A stretch of DNA of 64,000 nt from Pseudeuparius sepicola. Taxonomy: Eukaryota > Arthropoda > Insecta > Coleoptera > Anthribidae. Below, in pieces: positions 19,201 through 27,200 of the stretch. Where the stretch lies: positions 59,499,949-59,563,948 of the forward strand of contig OY987298.1 in the NCBI GenBank assembly GCA_963920635.1, in the 5' to 3' direction. The number at the start of each line of letters is the position of its first letter. Within the stretch, counting starts at the first letter, position 1. The translations under genes and the position numbers were made by a program. The notes under the pieces were generated by a model that was given only the letters and a program-made list of their open reading frames with translations, had not been told where the DNA came from and ran no database searches.

Positions 19201-21555
19201 CGTACCCAAAAAGAGATATTTAAATTTTGGTATGTGCGTCTTGAGTTTGAAATGATGCACCAACTTTTATCAAGAATAAAATTTTCTGAGAAATTAATAA
19301 TAAAAAAGTTTTCCATTTGTGTCCAACTTTCTGCCGGTCACTGTATAAAAAAAAACCCACAGGAAGTGGTAAGTTTTTTTGTAAATATGTTATAGTTCTT
19401 TTGCACAAATAGGGATAATTTACAAGGTTTTTTTTGAGTACCTATTTCGCTAATATTGGTGGTTGGTGCCTGATCTATTTGGAGGACACCACACACACCT
19501 ACAGGGTGGACTACAACTACCTGTACGTGAATGGTGATCACGTGATTTGTCTCCCGTCTGCGCAGCAAGCAGAACCAGAACGTTTAACGCTGGGTAAGCA
19601 CGCCTAGGAACAGACAAGTCTACCCAAACTATTTTCGCTGTGCCTAGGATTAGATAAGTTCTATTTTGACTACCTACTACTAGTGTCAATAATCAGTTTA
19701 GGTTATCTTAACTACCTAAGTTATGTCTAAGACTAGATAACCATACTTAGCTACCTACATTTGGCATAAAAATTATCTAGTTGCCTGAAATAAGTTACCA
19801 TATATGCTGAACTAGCTTGCTGTAAAGAGTACCATTTTTACATCCAATAGGCTATGTACTTTGGTAATAAACATTGTTAAACGTTTTGAAACTTAATAGT
19901 TAATACCACCTCAATTATTAGGGATAATAAATATCATATCTAGTTAGTAAAGTACATACCTACGGAACCTTATTGCTTACTATTTTTTGGTTTTTTACTT
20001 TTCTTGTGTAGGTATATAGTGTAAATATATTAGAATATATTAGGTATAAGTGTCGTCAGTGTTTCATTGTTTGAAATATTGCCAGGTAAAAACAAATAAC
20101 GGTTTTCTATCCCATTTTCTCGGTTTTCCAGCTCTCCGAGATCACTTTTAAAGGTACAATAAAAGAGCTAGGTGGCGTCCAAAATATTTTCCTTCAACTG
20201 AGCCTCATAACAACTAACAACAAACCTCCTTACCCACGAACCCTGCTCTCCAACCACCCCAAAGCTGCCGTTCGCATGTGTGCAACACCAAAAAGTGCTA
20301 CAACAGTACGAGAACCGTTTTGAGACGGTCCTTAAAATTGAACGCAAACAAAGCAGGTATATCTACTGATTAAGGCAAGGAAATTTACGTAACCAGTTAG
20401 ATAACGAACTTTATGTAACTAGTCAGGGCCGTATCCCTTAACTTTTCTAAAAAATTTCGCCTGCGGCGCATTTTACAGAATTGTTTTAAATGCACTTGTT
20501 TGAAATAAATTTACAAAAATTGTCCCTTCCCACCTGAAATTAATTTCTATATACGTCACTGAAGTGATCTAAACTCATCGCCCCAACCTAGTTTTTTAAA
20601 AAGTGACATGCAAAAAATATACCATTCTAGTATCGTATCAATTTTCAAAAATATGCTCTTAATGGATTAAATAATTCCTTGCCGGGCCCCGCACTTTTAT
20701 TTGGCACCCAGCCACACAAAAGCTTGAGCCGATCCTGAACCCCCCCCCCCCCCAAAATATTCGCTAGATACGGCCCGTTAACTAGTTACGTAAAGTAGAA
20801 CATATCAACACTTGCTCAGGTTTTGGAAAATATCGCCTTACCATGTCAAAATTAGGAAAAAAAATGTTTATATGGGCAGGGCATTGGGCGGCAATGCAAG
20901 ACAATAATAATTATTGTATACTTAATGGATAAAATAAATTGTATGTGTATTAATAATATACAGGAAATTTAGATTGAAGTTTATAGTGTGTATTTTTTTT
21001 TTCTCTTTAAGTTCTGGCCCCTCAATTTTTACTGCCATGCTGCCCCCTCGACTTTGCCGCCCAGTGCAGGGGTAAGGGTCCTGGAGCCGGCCCTGCTAAG
21101 CAGTCTGTTAACTAAAATTGGCTAGATCCCTAAAGCATTACACTCTGCATATTAAATAGTTTATTTACCTTTTCCAGGCTCATTGAAAAAAATTTTATCT
21201 TCATATTATTTTTAAGCAACAAATCGACTATAAATATGTTGTCAACAAATCTGAACTCTGTCCCTGTACCAGTGTCTATAAAATAATGTTTTAATTTGAC
21301 ATAATATTCTGTAGATTTCATTTTTGATCTTTCTGCTTGTTCTTGAATTTCTGTGGGTCCTACCTAAAATGGTTAAGTAATCGCAACTAATTATTATTTC
21401 ATATATATTTTTGCATATTTTATTACCGATGCAGTCCATGCTTCGCTTTCTCTTAAAAGTGATAAATCTAAAGAAAGGGGATTAGCAAACCTAGCATTAA
21501 GCCTGAAGGATTTTCCTTCATGATCTTTGAGGATCTTATAAAAATGTCCATCCAT
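6581..21555 (-). CDS. XRCC4: XRCC4 homologue, non-homologous end-joining scaffold (4 exons)
   Basis: XRCC4 binds DNA ligase IV and XLF in the nucleus and supports ligation of double-strand breaks. Four minus-strand exons join in phase: 21555-21427 (43 codons from ATG), 21363-21169 (65 codons), 7255-7144 and 7086-6581, giving about 313 aa against 336 in human. The head domain shows SEAWTASV…EIQEQAE, F-R-F-V and a terminal SLEK, matching the AWTGTV…EISQEAD…NLEK pattern of the family. The stalk has a coiled coil ending in LYGSFVMLLNEKKRRIQHLN, close to the family's conserved FVLVLNEKK segment. The tail is acidic and Ser/Lys-rich (nuclear). Splice sites: GTAATA, GTAAAT and GTAATG donors, with TTTTAG and CTTTAG acceptors. 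Intron 2 is 13.9 kb and full of mobile elements; a short missing exon there cannot be excluded, because the join is about 5 residues short of the human head-stalk linker. Confidence 0.85.
7471..9081. mobile_element. 1.6-kb palindromic foldback element, TA target site
   Basis: The left arm (7471 to about 8071) and right arm (about 8365 to 9081) are near-complete inverted copies of each other, about 600-700 bp each. Ends are CAGTAAAA and TTTTACTG, each flanked by TA (7469-7470, 9082-9083), the Tc1/mariner target signature. Shared blocks include TCGGGTTTCGGGGGGAGG, GTGTAATATGTATCTATAT and GCTCATGTGAAAAACAAG. A central stretch of about 290 bp is not duplicated and holds a Cys-rich coding relic. 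It is inserted in XRCC4 intron 2. Confidence 0.8.
8146..8369 (-). pseudogene. Cys-rich (CXC-like) C-terminal protein relic in foldback loop
   Basis: Read on the minus strand, the loop of the 7471-9081 palindrome gives an open frame without a start codon, ending in TGA at 8146. It has regularly spaced cysteines (VCFCRDGCVQNCECRRSG, then LNCSSMCSNCLGLACLN) followed by an acidic tail (IIDDDLNDDSQVDEEHEDLF). The spacing resembles CXC/tesmin-like cysteine clusters found at the end of some transposon-associated insect proteins. I cannot name the family. It is probably a captured or residual 3' coding end. Confidence 0.5.
9208..10150 (+). pseudogene. non-LTR retrotransposon endonuclease (APE) fragment
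   Basis: Broken across three frames, the plus strand shows the order expected for an apurinic-like endonuclease of jockey/CR1-type LINEs. First comes KVSVLNVRS, then INGYKFYRCDRSGRNGDVAF, then IIYLGNFNID (family GDFN) and finally EISDHCLI (catalytic SDH). A linker follows (YRDYKNFSPEDILNDLC, then HWNYYKYLRNNK near 10110). Frameshifts and stops make it non-functional. It starts about 125 bp beyond the end of the palindromic element, and the reverse transcriptase part in this orientation is absent. Confidence 0.75.
10461..11352 (-). pseudogene. LINE reverse transcriptase fragment 1
   Basis: Minus strand, two open pieces (11352-10699 and 10667-10461) split by a frameshift. RT motifs in order: LLDYTKAFDTLNH, RTGVPQGSCLSPLLF and HYYADGTQIY (catalytic YADD changed to YADG), then NASKSAALVFG and the thumb region LRFTEHI. 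The second piece continues with FGDVVIGP…RIQKLQNSCLRFI. This is a jockey/CR1-like polymerase truncated at its N terminus. The D-to-G change in the active site means it is dead. Its 3' flank shares GGTCCGAGGCATGGT with sequence near 26386, probably the element's 3'UTR. Confidence 0.85.
11515..12233 (-). pseudogene. LINE reverse transcriptase fragment 2 (different family)
   Basis: A second minus-strand RT relic lies beside the first. At 12233-11961: KVFEKVIHEKLVPFLENNN, QIGFRKKSTIRAV and LDSSKAFEHVDH. Downstream in shifted frames: GLILGPLLY, MYADDTTVMF (intact YADD, about 11790-11750) and WSDHINNLSKN (about 11545). It duplicates the palm motifs of fragment 1, so the two are separate insertions. 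Several frameshifts and a stop after GPLLYI rule out function. Confidence 0.8.
12241..13238. other. intronic sequence with a GC-richer patch, unidentified
   Basis: A block at 12620-12800 is much GC-richer than its surroundings (GGAAAGAAGGCCCATGGAGC, ATACGGCGCGAAAGACGG). It carries open frames on both strands (plus 12532-12795, minus 12600-12818) with no recognised domain. The change in base composition suggests a repeat from another source. The rest is AT-rich. Confidence 0.3.
13239..13320 (-). repeat. tRNA-like sequence (box A/box B), degenerate
   Basis: On the minus strand TAGCCTAGTGAG fits box A and GGTTCAAATCC is a perfect box B. The acceptor ends do not pair well and the spacing between boxes is long. 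A T-rich run follows (CTTTTACTTTTTTTT). It is best read as a tRNA pseudogene or the head of a tRNA-derived SINE. Confidence 0.5.
13321..14385. other. intronic sequence, GC-rich patch at about 14030-14310
   Basis: Nothing recognised in 13321-14030. The 14030-14310 patch is GC-rich (CGGCGCGGCGAGGC, GGCGGAACGGCTTTTCCGC) and contains the palindrome GGTCCGGCAGGACC. It could be part of a retroelement leader, but no flanking repeat was found. Confidence 0.3.
14386..15466. mobile_element. nested foldback elements; inner copy is MITE family F
   Basis: Outer ends GGTTCATGCAGCAACTTTAT (about 14394) and its complement (about 15439) are inverted. Inside, 14752-15362 is a second inverted structure with ends near AGTGGTTATTTATACGT and AAATAGCCACTGCC. 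This inner family recurs four times at 25140-27010 and carries GTCACGTGAC (14821-14830 here). Its centre reads GGGTGGGTTACACCATTGG. The 15024-15257 open frame lies within it and is not a gene. Confidence 0.65.
15467..15980. other. sequence upstream of the THAP relic
   Basis: No gene. A GC-richer stretch at 15815-15880 (GACGTCTCTGCTCGCGTCTC) precedes the THAP open frame and could be a remnant of its promoter or 5'UTR. Confidence 0.25.
15981..16124 (+). pseudogene. THAP-domain relic (N-terminal half of the zinc finger)
   Basis: From ATG at 15981 a 47-codon frame reads MPGCASVSTCNNYNKATKGS, then a FPKAEEFKK segment and VIVCERND, and stops. This is the start of a C2CH THAP DNA-binding domain: paired cysteines after MPGC, the G-x-x-Y-x-x-FP-K core and the C-x-R-N-D segment. 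The histidine half of the finger is missing because the frame ends just before a MITE at 16157. THAP domains occur in P-superfamily transposases and in host genes derived from them. Located in XRCC4 intron 2 in the opposite orientation. Confidence 0.65.
16157..16327. mobile_element. MITE family D, full-length copy
   Basis: Terminal inverted repeats GTTGACTGATATATT and AATACGTCAGTCAAC, with subterminal GCTCACGGCT…AGCCATGAGAG. The body contains TTTTCCGGAGATAAAATACA and CAGAGCCATCTGTTTTCCAG. Other copies: 38999-39178 (complete), 59207-59355 (end lost) and 25001-25075 (only the two ends). Non-coding. Confidence 0.75.
16328..17402. other. intronic AT-rich sequence, nothing recognised
   Basis: No supported gene. 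A motif TTTACGTAACCAGTTAGG near 17129 is shared with the ends of the repeat at 20387-20798. Confidence 0.3.
17403..17528 (+). CDS. small open frame, hypothetical
   Basis: 41 codons from ATG at 17403 to TGA at 17526-17528, beginning MCSGEGECQNLLSTAERHAD and ending in a Lys/Leu-rich segment. Base and codon use are less AT-biased than the surroundings and AAAACCATG gives a reasonable start context. No family is recognised and it may be a transposon fragment or chance. It lies antisense inside XRCC4 intron 2. From 17529 to 17821 nothing else is seen. Confidence 0.15.
   Translation: MCSGEGECQNLLSTAERHADCLREFARLFSEQKVKLNADLK
17822..19343. mobile_element. Tc1-like foldback element with ~510-bp inverted repeats
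   Basis: Ends CAGTGACCGGCAGAAAGTTG and its complement, flanked by TA (17820-17821, 19344-19345). The arms (17822 to about 18331 and about 18788 to 19343) are long inverted copies sharing AAGGGTACTTTACTCTTG, ACAGGGTGATCGAAA and AGCAGCTAGAAATTTAAATT blocks. The 456-bp centre encodes only the N-terminal helix-turn-helix of a transposase, so the element is non-autonomous. The same arm sequence occurs at 49016-49327. Confidence 0.85.
18332..18795 (-). pseudogene. transposase N-terminal HTH relic (DUF4817-like)
   Basis: The minus-strand open frame 18795-18247 includes MPALSVQDKVEIVLIHGDNY, then CRETSDIFNERHPDKNVNYS and TVAKILRSFKQF. This is the helix-turn-helix start typical of insect IS630/Tc1-type transposases annotated DUF4817 (…EkvEIV…GdN…A…FN…P…TV.KI…F). 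The frame runs into the left inverted repeat after a further 45 or so residues, and no DDE catalytic domain is present. A C-terminal relic of the same kind of transposase lies at 56347-56490. Confidence 0.7.
19346..20386. other. intronic AT-rich sequence, nothing recognised
   Basis: No supported gene or paired repeat. Includes a CA-rich pyrimidine patch near 20200-20290 and GATCACGTGATT near 19540. Confidence 0.3.
20387..20798. repeat. MITE-like repeat with TTTACGTAAC ends
   Basis: Left end TTTACGTAACCAGTTAGATA plus GGGCCGTATC, and right end GATACGGCCC plus GTTAACTAGTTACGTAAA, are inverted. The interior includes a run of 14 C (20740-20753). It is non-coding. From 20799 to 21168 nothing else is recognised. 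Confidence 0.55.
21169..21555 (-). CDS. XRCC4: XRCC4 exons 1 and 2 (head domain)
   Basis: Exon 1 is 21555-21427, starting ATG GAT GGA CAT and ending in GCATCG before donor GTAATA. Exon 2 is 21363-21169, following acceptor CCATTTTAG and ending in GAAAAG before donor GTAAAT. The intron between is 63 bp. Both junctions are phase 0. The 108 residues correspond to the globular N-terminal head. A TATATATAAATATAAAG stretch about 90 bases upstream of the ATG could be a TATA region, but no transcription start can be proved from sequence. Confidence 0.85.
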
Positions 21556-22216
21556 TATATTATTGCTATCAATCCAACAAAAAAAATTTACAACTAGGTA
21601 CTAAGACTTATCATTGGGACTTTATATTTATATATACGGATTAGGTTCATTATATGAACAACAAAAATTTCCTATTATTTTTTCTTTTGAAACTTTTGAA
21701 TCAAAAAATATATAGTTTTTTCTTTTGAAACTTTTGAATCAGAAAATATATAGGTTAGTTTTGAATGTGGTTCTTCTTCTTCTCATAGAGAAATATAGTT
21801 ATTTATTTGTCTATGTTCTTCTTCTTTGCATTAATGGGCTCAGCTAGGAGGCTATTAACCCAGTGACAAGTGTTGCGTTAACGTTACGTGATTACGCAAC
21901 TCTCCTTTCTTGTCGACGAGATGAGTCTGGCTGTGGTTATGTGGTCACTGGTCAACCATCAGGTCAACCCATAGAGATCATATATATAACAACGGTAGGT
22001 TATACCGTTGAGTGAGTTATTCGTTCACTCCACGGTTATACTTATTTTGTCTGTGTCAAATTGCTGTCAAAGTGTGTTAAGTTTCACAAAACACTACCTC
22101 AAAATACAAATGCGCATGTCCACTGGGCCTATTTATTACTATTTTTTACTATTTTATGATTTTAAATTCTTCAAAGATTTTCGGCGCAACCTATGTATAA
22201 AAAACATCGTCCAACA
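21556..22216. promoter_or_regulatory. 5' flank of XRCC4 (inferred promoter region)
   Basis: Lies directly upstream of the minus-strand XRCC4 ATG and faces the divergent Rab1 gene 2.7 kb away. Contains a short direct duplication (TTTTTTCTTTTGAAACTTTT near 21676 and 21717). No specific factor site is claimed; promoter function is inferred from position only. Confidence 0.3.
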
Positions 22217-22568
22217 CTCTACCTATATAATAATTACTCCCCATGGCTGGAAAATTCTGCGCACCTGTTCGCGCAGCCGCCATTTGGGAATAGATTTTTT
22301 CAAATGGATGCAGTGTCGGGGCGATTGGTCAGTTCTTTTTTGTCTGTATGAGAGATATTACAATACCGTGGAGTGTGCTTTGTTGTAAATTGTGCTAGTA
22401 TCGTTGGGTGAGGATTACTATATACTTTACTAATACTACTCTGTATTTCTGAATTGATTTTCCCGACTACACCTCTGACTTCTATTCCACTAATATGGCT
22501 CAAGGTCATTGAATTTGCGGATGATTTCTAAAGAGTAAGTTATACTGCTGGTTGTTTTATATGCTCTG
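22217..22568 (-). mobile_element. MITE family E, copy 1 (inverted, one end missing)
   Basis: Inverted relative to copies 2 and 3. It ends with CTGGTTGTTTTATATGCTCTG at about 22548-22568, the family's terminal repeat. It shares GAATAGAAGTCAGAGGTGTA (as complement), the Gly-poor CACTCCACGG block and GCGCAGCCGCCAT with the other copies. Open frames in this region are shared by all copies in both orientations and look non-coding. Confidence 0.65.
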
Positions 22569-22689
22569 TCGCGAGTATGTGCTTGAAGGGTGAAGGGGGA
22601 GGTAAAAAATCTCACTTTAGCTCACATTCTCATTTGTAAAAGGAACTGCCACCAACTTAGATAAAGTAAGAATTCTTAAGAAAAGTGGC

Positions 22690-23083
22690 AAAAGGAACGC
22701 AGCTAGTATAACTTACTCTTTAGAAATTATCTGCAAATTGACCTTGAGCCATATTAGTGGAATAGAAGTCAGAGGTGTAGTCGGGAAAATCAATTCAGAA
22801 ATACAGAGTAGTATTAGTAAAGTATATAGTGGGTGGTAAGCACAAGGAGCTTTGACTCCTTCCTGGTATTCTTTATTTAAAGATACTCGCAAAAAGCACA
22901 ATTTACAAAAAAGCACACTCCACGGCACTGTAATATCTCTCATACAGCCAAAACAGAACTGCCCCGACACTGCATCAATTTGACAGTATCTATTCCCACA
23001 TGGCGGCTGCGCGAACAGGTTCGCAGAATTTTCCCGCCAAGGGGATTGAGACTGCTGGTTGTTTTATATGCTCTGCGCTCTGC
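22690..23083 (+). mobile_element. MITE family E, copy 2 (left end missing)
   Basis: Begins inside the family at GTATAACTTACTCTTTAGAA and ends with CTGGTTGTTTTATATGCTCTG at about 23063-23083. Same internal blocks as copy 3. The missing left terminus adjoins AAAGGAACGCAGCTA, and a very similar AAAGGAACGCGGCTA occurs at 23261, so local rearrangement is likely. A solo family-E end is at about 23276-23297. Confidence 0.65.
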
Positions 23084-23440
23084 TCGCGAGGACACTCACT
23101 ATCGAGCATATTGGCTCAGTTTGGTGGTGGGGAAAATGACCCTTTCACAAGATTAACCCATAGATAAAGGATTTATATCCTAGGGGATAAACCGTTGACA
23201 GGAAAAAACAAACTGAGTGGTTCGGCTAACAACTGAGCTAAAGTTCTCAGTGTAGGGGCAAAAGGAACGCGGCTACTTGGTTGTTTTATATGCTCTGGTC
23301 TATATTCAAAGTATTGAACCGAGCTAGTCTGGTGTTCTGGTTTCCTTTTTTGTGGTGTTCTTTGCACGGATTGTAGGATCTGGTAGGAACGTAGGGATAA
23401 GGAGCCCGAGCAGTGACTAATCTTGATTCCAGGGTATTAT

Positions 23441-23845
23441 CAGAGCATATAAAACAACCAGAAGTATAACTTACTCTTGAGAAATCATCCGCAAATTCAA
23501 TGACCTTGAGCCATATTGGTGGAATAGAAGTCAGAGGTGTAGTCGGGAAAATCAATTCAGAAATACAGAGTAGTATTAGTAAAGTATATAGCGTGTGGTA
23601 AGTACAAGCAGCTTTTACTCCTTCCTGGGATTCTTTATTTAAAGATACTAGCAAAAAGCAGAATTTACAAAAAAGCACACTCCACGGCATTGTAATATCA
23701 CTCATACAGCCAAAAAAGAACTGCCCAATCGCACCGACACTGCATCAATTTGACAGAATCTATGCCCACATGGCGGGTGCGCGAGCAGGTGCGCAGAATT
23801 TTTCCGCCATGGGGAGTAAAACTGCTGGTTGTTTTATATGCTCTG
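23441..23845 (+). mobile_element. MITE family E, copy 3, complete, with GTATTAT target duplication
   Basis: Perfect terminal inverted repeats CAGAGCATATAAAACAACCA and its complement. GTATTAT lies on both sides (23434-23440, 23846-23852). 405 bp, non-coding. Because a G is shared at the right junction, the duplication can be read as 7 or 8 bp; 8 would fit hAT. The terminal repeat itself contains TATAAAA. It lies about 420 bp upstream of the Rab1 start codon. Confidence 0.8.
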
Positions 23846-23852
23846 GTATTAT

Positions 23853-24264
23853 TATGTTTATTTAAAAAAGAAAGTATAAAATAAGCACCTGAAAGTAAGC
23901 AGCCTAAATATTTAATATACAATTTTTGTATTTTGTAAAATGTCTAAACGTTTGCAATAATTCTTGTATATACAAAAATCTGGAAAAATAGGTGTTGTGA
24001 TCCATTTTAATGAATTCTATATTTCAAATTTCCCGCCTTCAATGGATCGGCAATGTTCGGGAAAAAATTTCTTCCCTATCTGCCACTTGGCAAGTTACTT
24101 TTACGTCAAACGTAGCAAAAACCCCATCCCATTCCAATAAGTTGTGTAGATTAATGTCTCAACATTTCGTTTTTTTATAAAATACTCGAGTTTTTATACC
24201 TAGTGTAGTGTCGCAAAAGGTGCAATATTATATAAACTCCTGTAAATTACCTAAAATACTAGAA
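23853..24264 (+). promoter_or_regulatory. 5' flank of Rab1 (inferred promoter and 5'UTR)
   Basis: Upstream of the first Rab1 ATG. Contains TTTCCCGCC (E2F-like), GCCACTTGGCAAG and a TTTTTATACC stretch at about 24190. Assignment rests on position next to exon 1; no transcription start is visible. Confidence 0.35.
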
Positions 24265-24278
24265 ATGAATCCCGAATA
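24265..24278 (+). CDS. Rab1: Rab1 coding exon 1 (14 nt)
   Basis: ATG AAT CCC GAA TA followed by donor GTAAGT. The split Tyr codon is completed by the C at 33535, giving MNPEYDYLF, the standard Rab1 N terminus in many insects. It is too short for routine open-frame detection. It was found by searching for the expected N-terminal codons next to a donor of the right phase. The intron to exon 2 is 9256 bp; no alternative first exon was found closer. Confidence 0.85.
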
Positions 24279-27200
24279 GTAAGTATTGATTTTATTTATC
24301 TTTTTTTGGCTAGTGAACACTCCGACAAAAGAATGGAGTAATAACTAATTACGCAGCGGCCAAATATGATTCTAATTTCGTAATGCCCTTAATTACTCAT
24401 TTGCCATACGTATAAATTGGGAATTTCATTATTTCCTTGGATAAAAGGCTCCAGAGTATATAAAATATATATTATACCTATCTATTGTTTCCACCCACTA
24501 TTTACATTGGAACAAAAATGGCACGTCATTACACGGGGAACTTAACGCTGATTCAGATTTTACTGGCTGTGGGTTATTATTATTATTGTTTATAAGATTT
24601 GAATTGGCTTTTAATATGTTGCTGGTTAACAGTTACCTAACATATTTCTAGAATTTTATTATCTTATAATTTGAATAGTATAGCGCACTCGAGAGCTCAC
24701 TATTTAATTAGGTACCTACCACTAAAATTTTTGTATACCAAAGCAAAGTCCAAGTACAACCCATAGCCCATACATTTCAGGGTAAAATTTAATTTTATAT
24801 AGGTACCTAGTGGCTAATAGTAGGTACCTAGGTTGGTAAAGAATATCAACGTATATGTATTAAAGCAGTTTAAAAAAGTAGATACAAAAAATTGATTGGG
24901 AAATTTGACATTAAAATGGTGTTTGGCCTCCCAGTATTTATATTCTTGCCGAATAAGCCGACCCCAGAATTGACATGCCATTATGGCAGTATACTTTTAT
25001 CGTTGACTGACGGATTTATAAAGACTTCTCACAGCTATAGCTTTATGTCCTGGAAAACAGATGGCTCAGTCAACGCTTTTATATTGAACCAACCAGTCGG
25101 AACTTTACAAATATTTGATATTCTACTGATCGTTTGGCACGGCGCCGAATGTTGGGGGGGTAGCCAAAATTTCAAGAAAATCGGGGGTGGGTTGCAACGC
25201 TGAACGCCGGGCGAAAATAGGGGGTACCTAGCCAAAATTTCAAGAAAATCGGGGGTGGGTTACACCATTGGAAATGATTACCACTTCTTTTTTCGTAAGG
25301 CAGCCCGCATCGCTGCCGACTACCACAATATGGTGCGAATGCCCCCTTCTTTTTTCATATGGCAGCGCCTATCCCCCAAAAATAAGGGCATATGCTCCTT
25401 ATTGCAAAGATGCTTGAGAAAAATGCACTTCCGCCGGCTTCCGACGTATCTAAATAAGTTTACTTCGGGCGTATACGGAGTTAAATGTACGTCCAAAGAA
25501 GTCACGTGACTCAACTTGCCAATGAGAGCGCAAGATGTATACCGACTTTTATATACGTCGGACGTATAAATTGCCACTGCCTTAATAATAACAAAGTAAA
25601 TTGGCATCTTATTTTTATGGAAGTGGCTATTTATACGTCCGACGTATATAAAAGTCGGTATACGTCTTGCGCTCTCATTGGTGGATTGAGTCACGTGACA
25701 CATAACATAACCTTATTTTTATCCTGTGTTTCTACTTCTACCCTCCGATGGATGATGAATCGGCTTGATTACTAAGTCGATTGGATGATGTCCGAGATTA
25801 TTCAGACCTATCTTGTCTCATATTTTATATTCCGTATGCTCTCCTTTTTCGGCCACAGGCGCTGCGGTATAAAGAATGAAGTGGTAATTATTTCCAATGG
25901 TGTAACCCACCCCCGATTTTTTTTAAATTTTGGCTACCCCCCCGACATTCGGCGCCGCGCGAAAATATCAAGAAAATCGGGGGTGGGTTACACCATTGGA
26001 AATGATTACTTTTTTTCATAAGGCAGCACGCATCGCTGCCGACTGCCACAATATGGTGCGAATGCCCCCTTCTTTTTTCATACGGCAGCGCCCAGCCCCC
26101 AAAAAGGAGGGCATAAGCTCCTTATTGCAAAGATGCTTGAGAAAAATCCACTTGCGACATATCTAAATAAGTTTACTTCGGACGTGTACGGAGTTAAATG
26201 TACGTCCAAAGAAGTCACGTGACTCAATTCGCCAATGAGAGCGCAAGACGTATTCCGACTTTTATATACGTCAGACGTATAAATAGCCACTGCCTATTTT
26301 TATTCCCCTCTTATTATTGTGAGTAGTGGCTTGAGTGAGGTATATACCCAGTGGGTAGGTAAATAAGCGTATCAAAGGTGCATGGTCCGAGGCATGGTCG
26401 CATAGATACACTATTTGTCTTGATTTATCAGTGCTCGGTATCCGTATGAATGTTGTATGACCTCTTCATCAACAAATTACTGTGCTTGCAAAATGGGAAG
26501 AAAATAAGTACCCTGCAAAATACCCGTTTTTGGGTAAATAAACAGGGTGTTTACCAGGGGCACAATTTTATATTCTGATTAACTTAATGCATTTTTTCCA
26601 TATACCTATTTTAAGAAAAAGGCACTTTACCAATAGCAAAAATAAATTTTTTATTTGATTTTGAGAAAATAAAAATAGGAAGTGGCTACATTGTATGTCT
26701 GACGTATATGAAAGTCGGTATATGTCTTGTGCATTGGCGAGTTGATTCACGTGACTTCTTTGGAAGTACATTTAACTCCATACATGTCCGAAGTAAACTG
26801 ATTTAGAAACGTCGTAAGTGCATTTTTCTCAAGCATCGGTGCAATAAGGAGAGCATGAATTCCTTTTTTGGCGATGGGCGTTGCCGTATGAAAAAAGAAG
26901 GGATAATTATTTCCAATGATGTAACCCACCCCCGATTTTCTTGAAATTTTGGCTTCCTCCTATTTTCACCCAACATTTGGCGCGGCACCGAATGTCAGGC
27001 GAAAATAGGGGTTATCATTCTGGAAAACCTTATTAGTGACCAATATAACCTTGATAAATTTCCGTCACACGGGAGAGTTCATTTTATTGGTAAGAGAAAC
27101 AAGTCTGACTTGGGCCCGCCCAGAATACGTATTGCTAGATCTCGAATAATGGGTGTTCGCTTGTACAAGTCTTTGAAGAGTAAGATGCAAGCTTTGCCGA

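Noticed and set aside
20740..20753. Poly-C run as a functional element
   Set aside because: A 14-base homopolymer inside a MITE-like repeat; likely slippage.
22713..23922. Several 60-140-codon frames on the minus strand
   Set aside because: They recur in every copy of MITE family E, in both orientations and across copy junctions; they are repeat sequence, not genes.
25255..26290. Overlapping frames on both strands sharing [17 protein letters not shown] ends
   Set aside because: Produced by MITE family F copies; no coding conservation beyond the DNA repeat itself.
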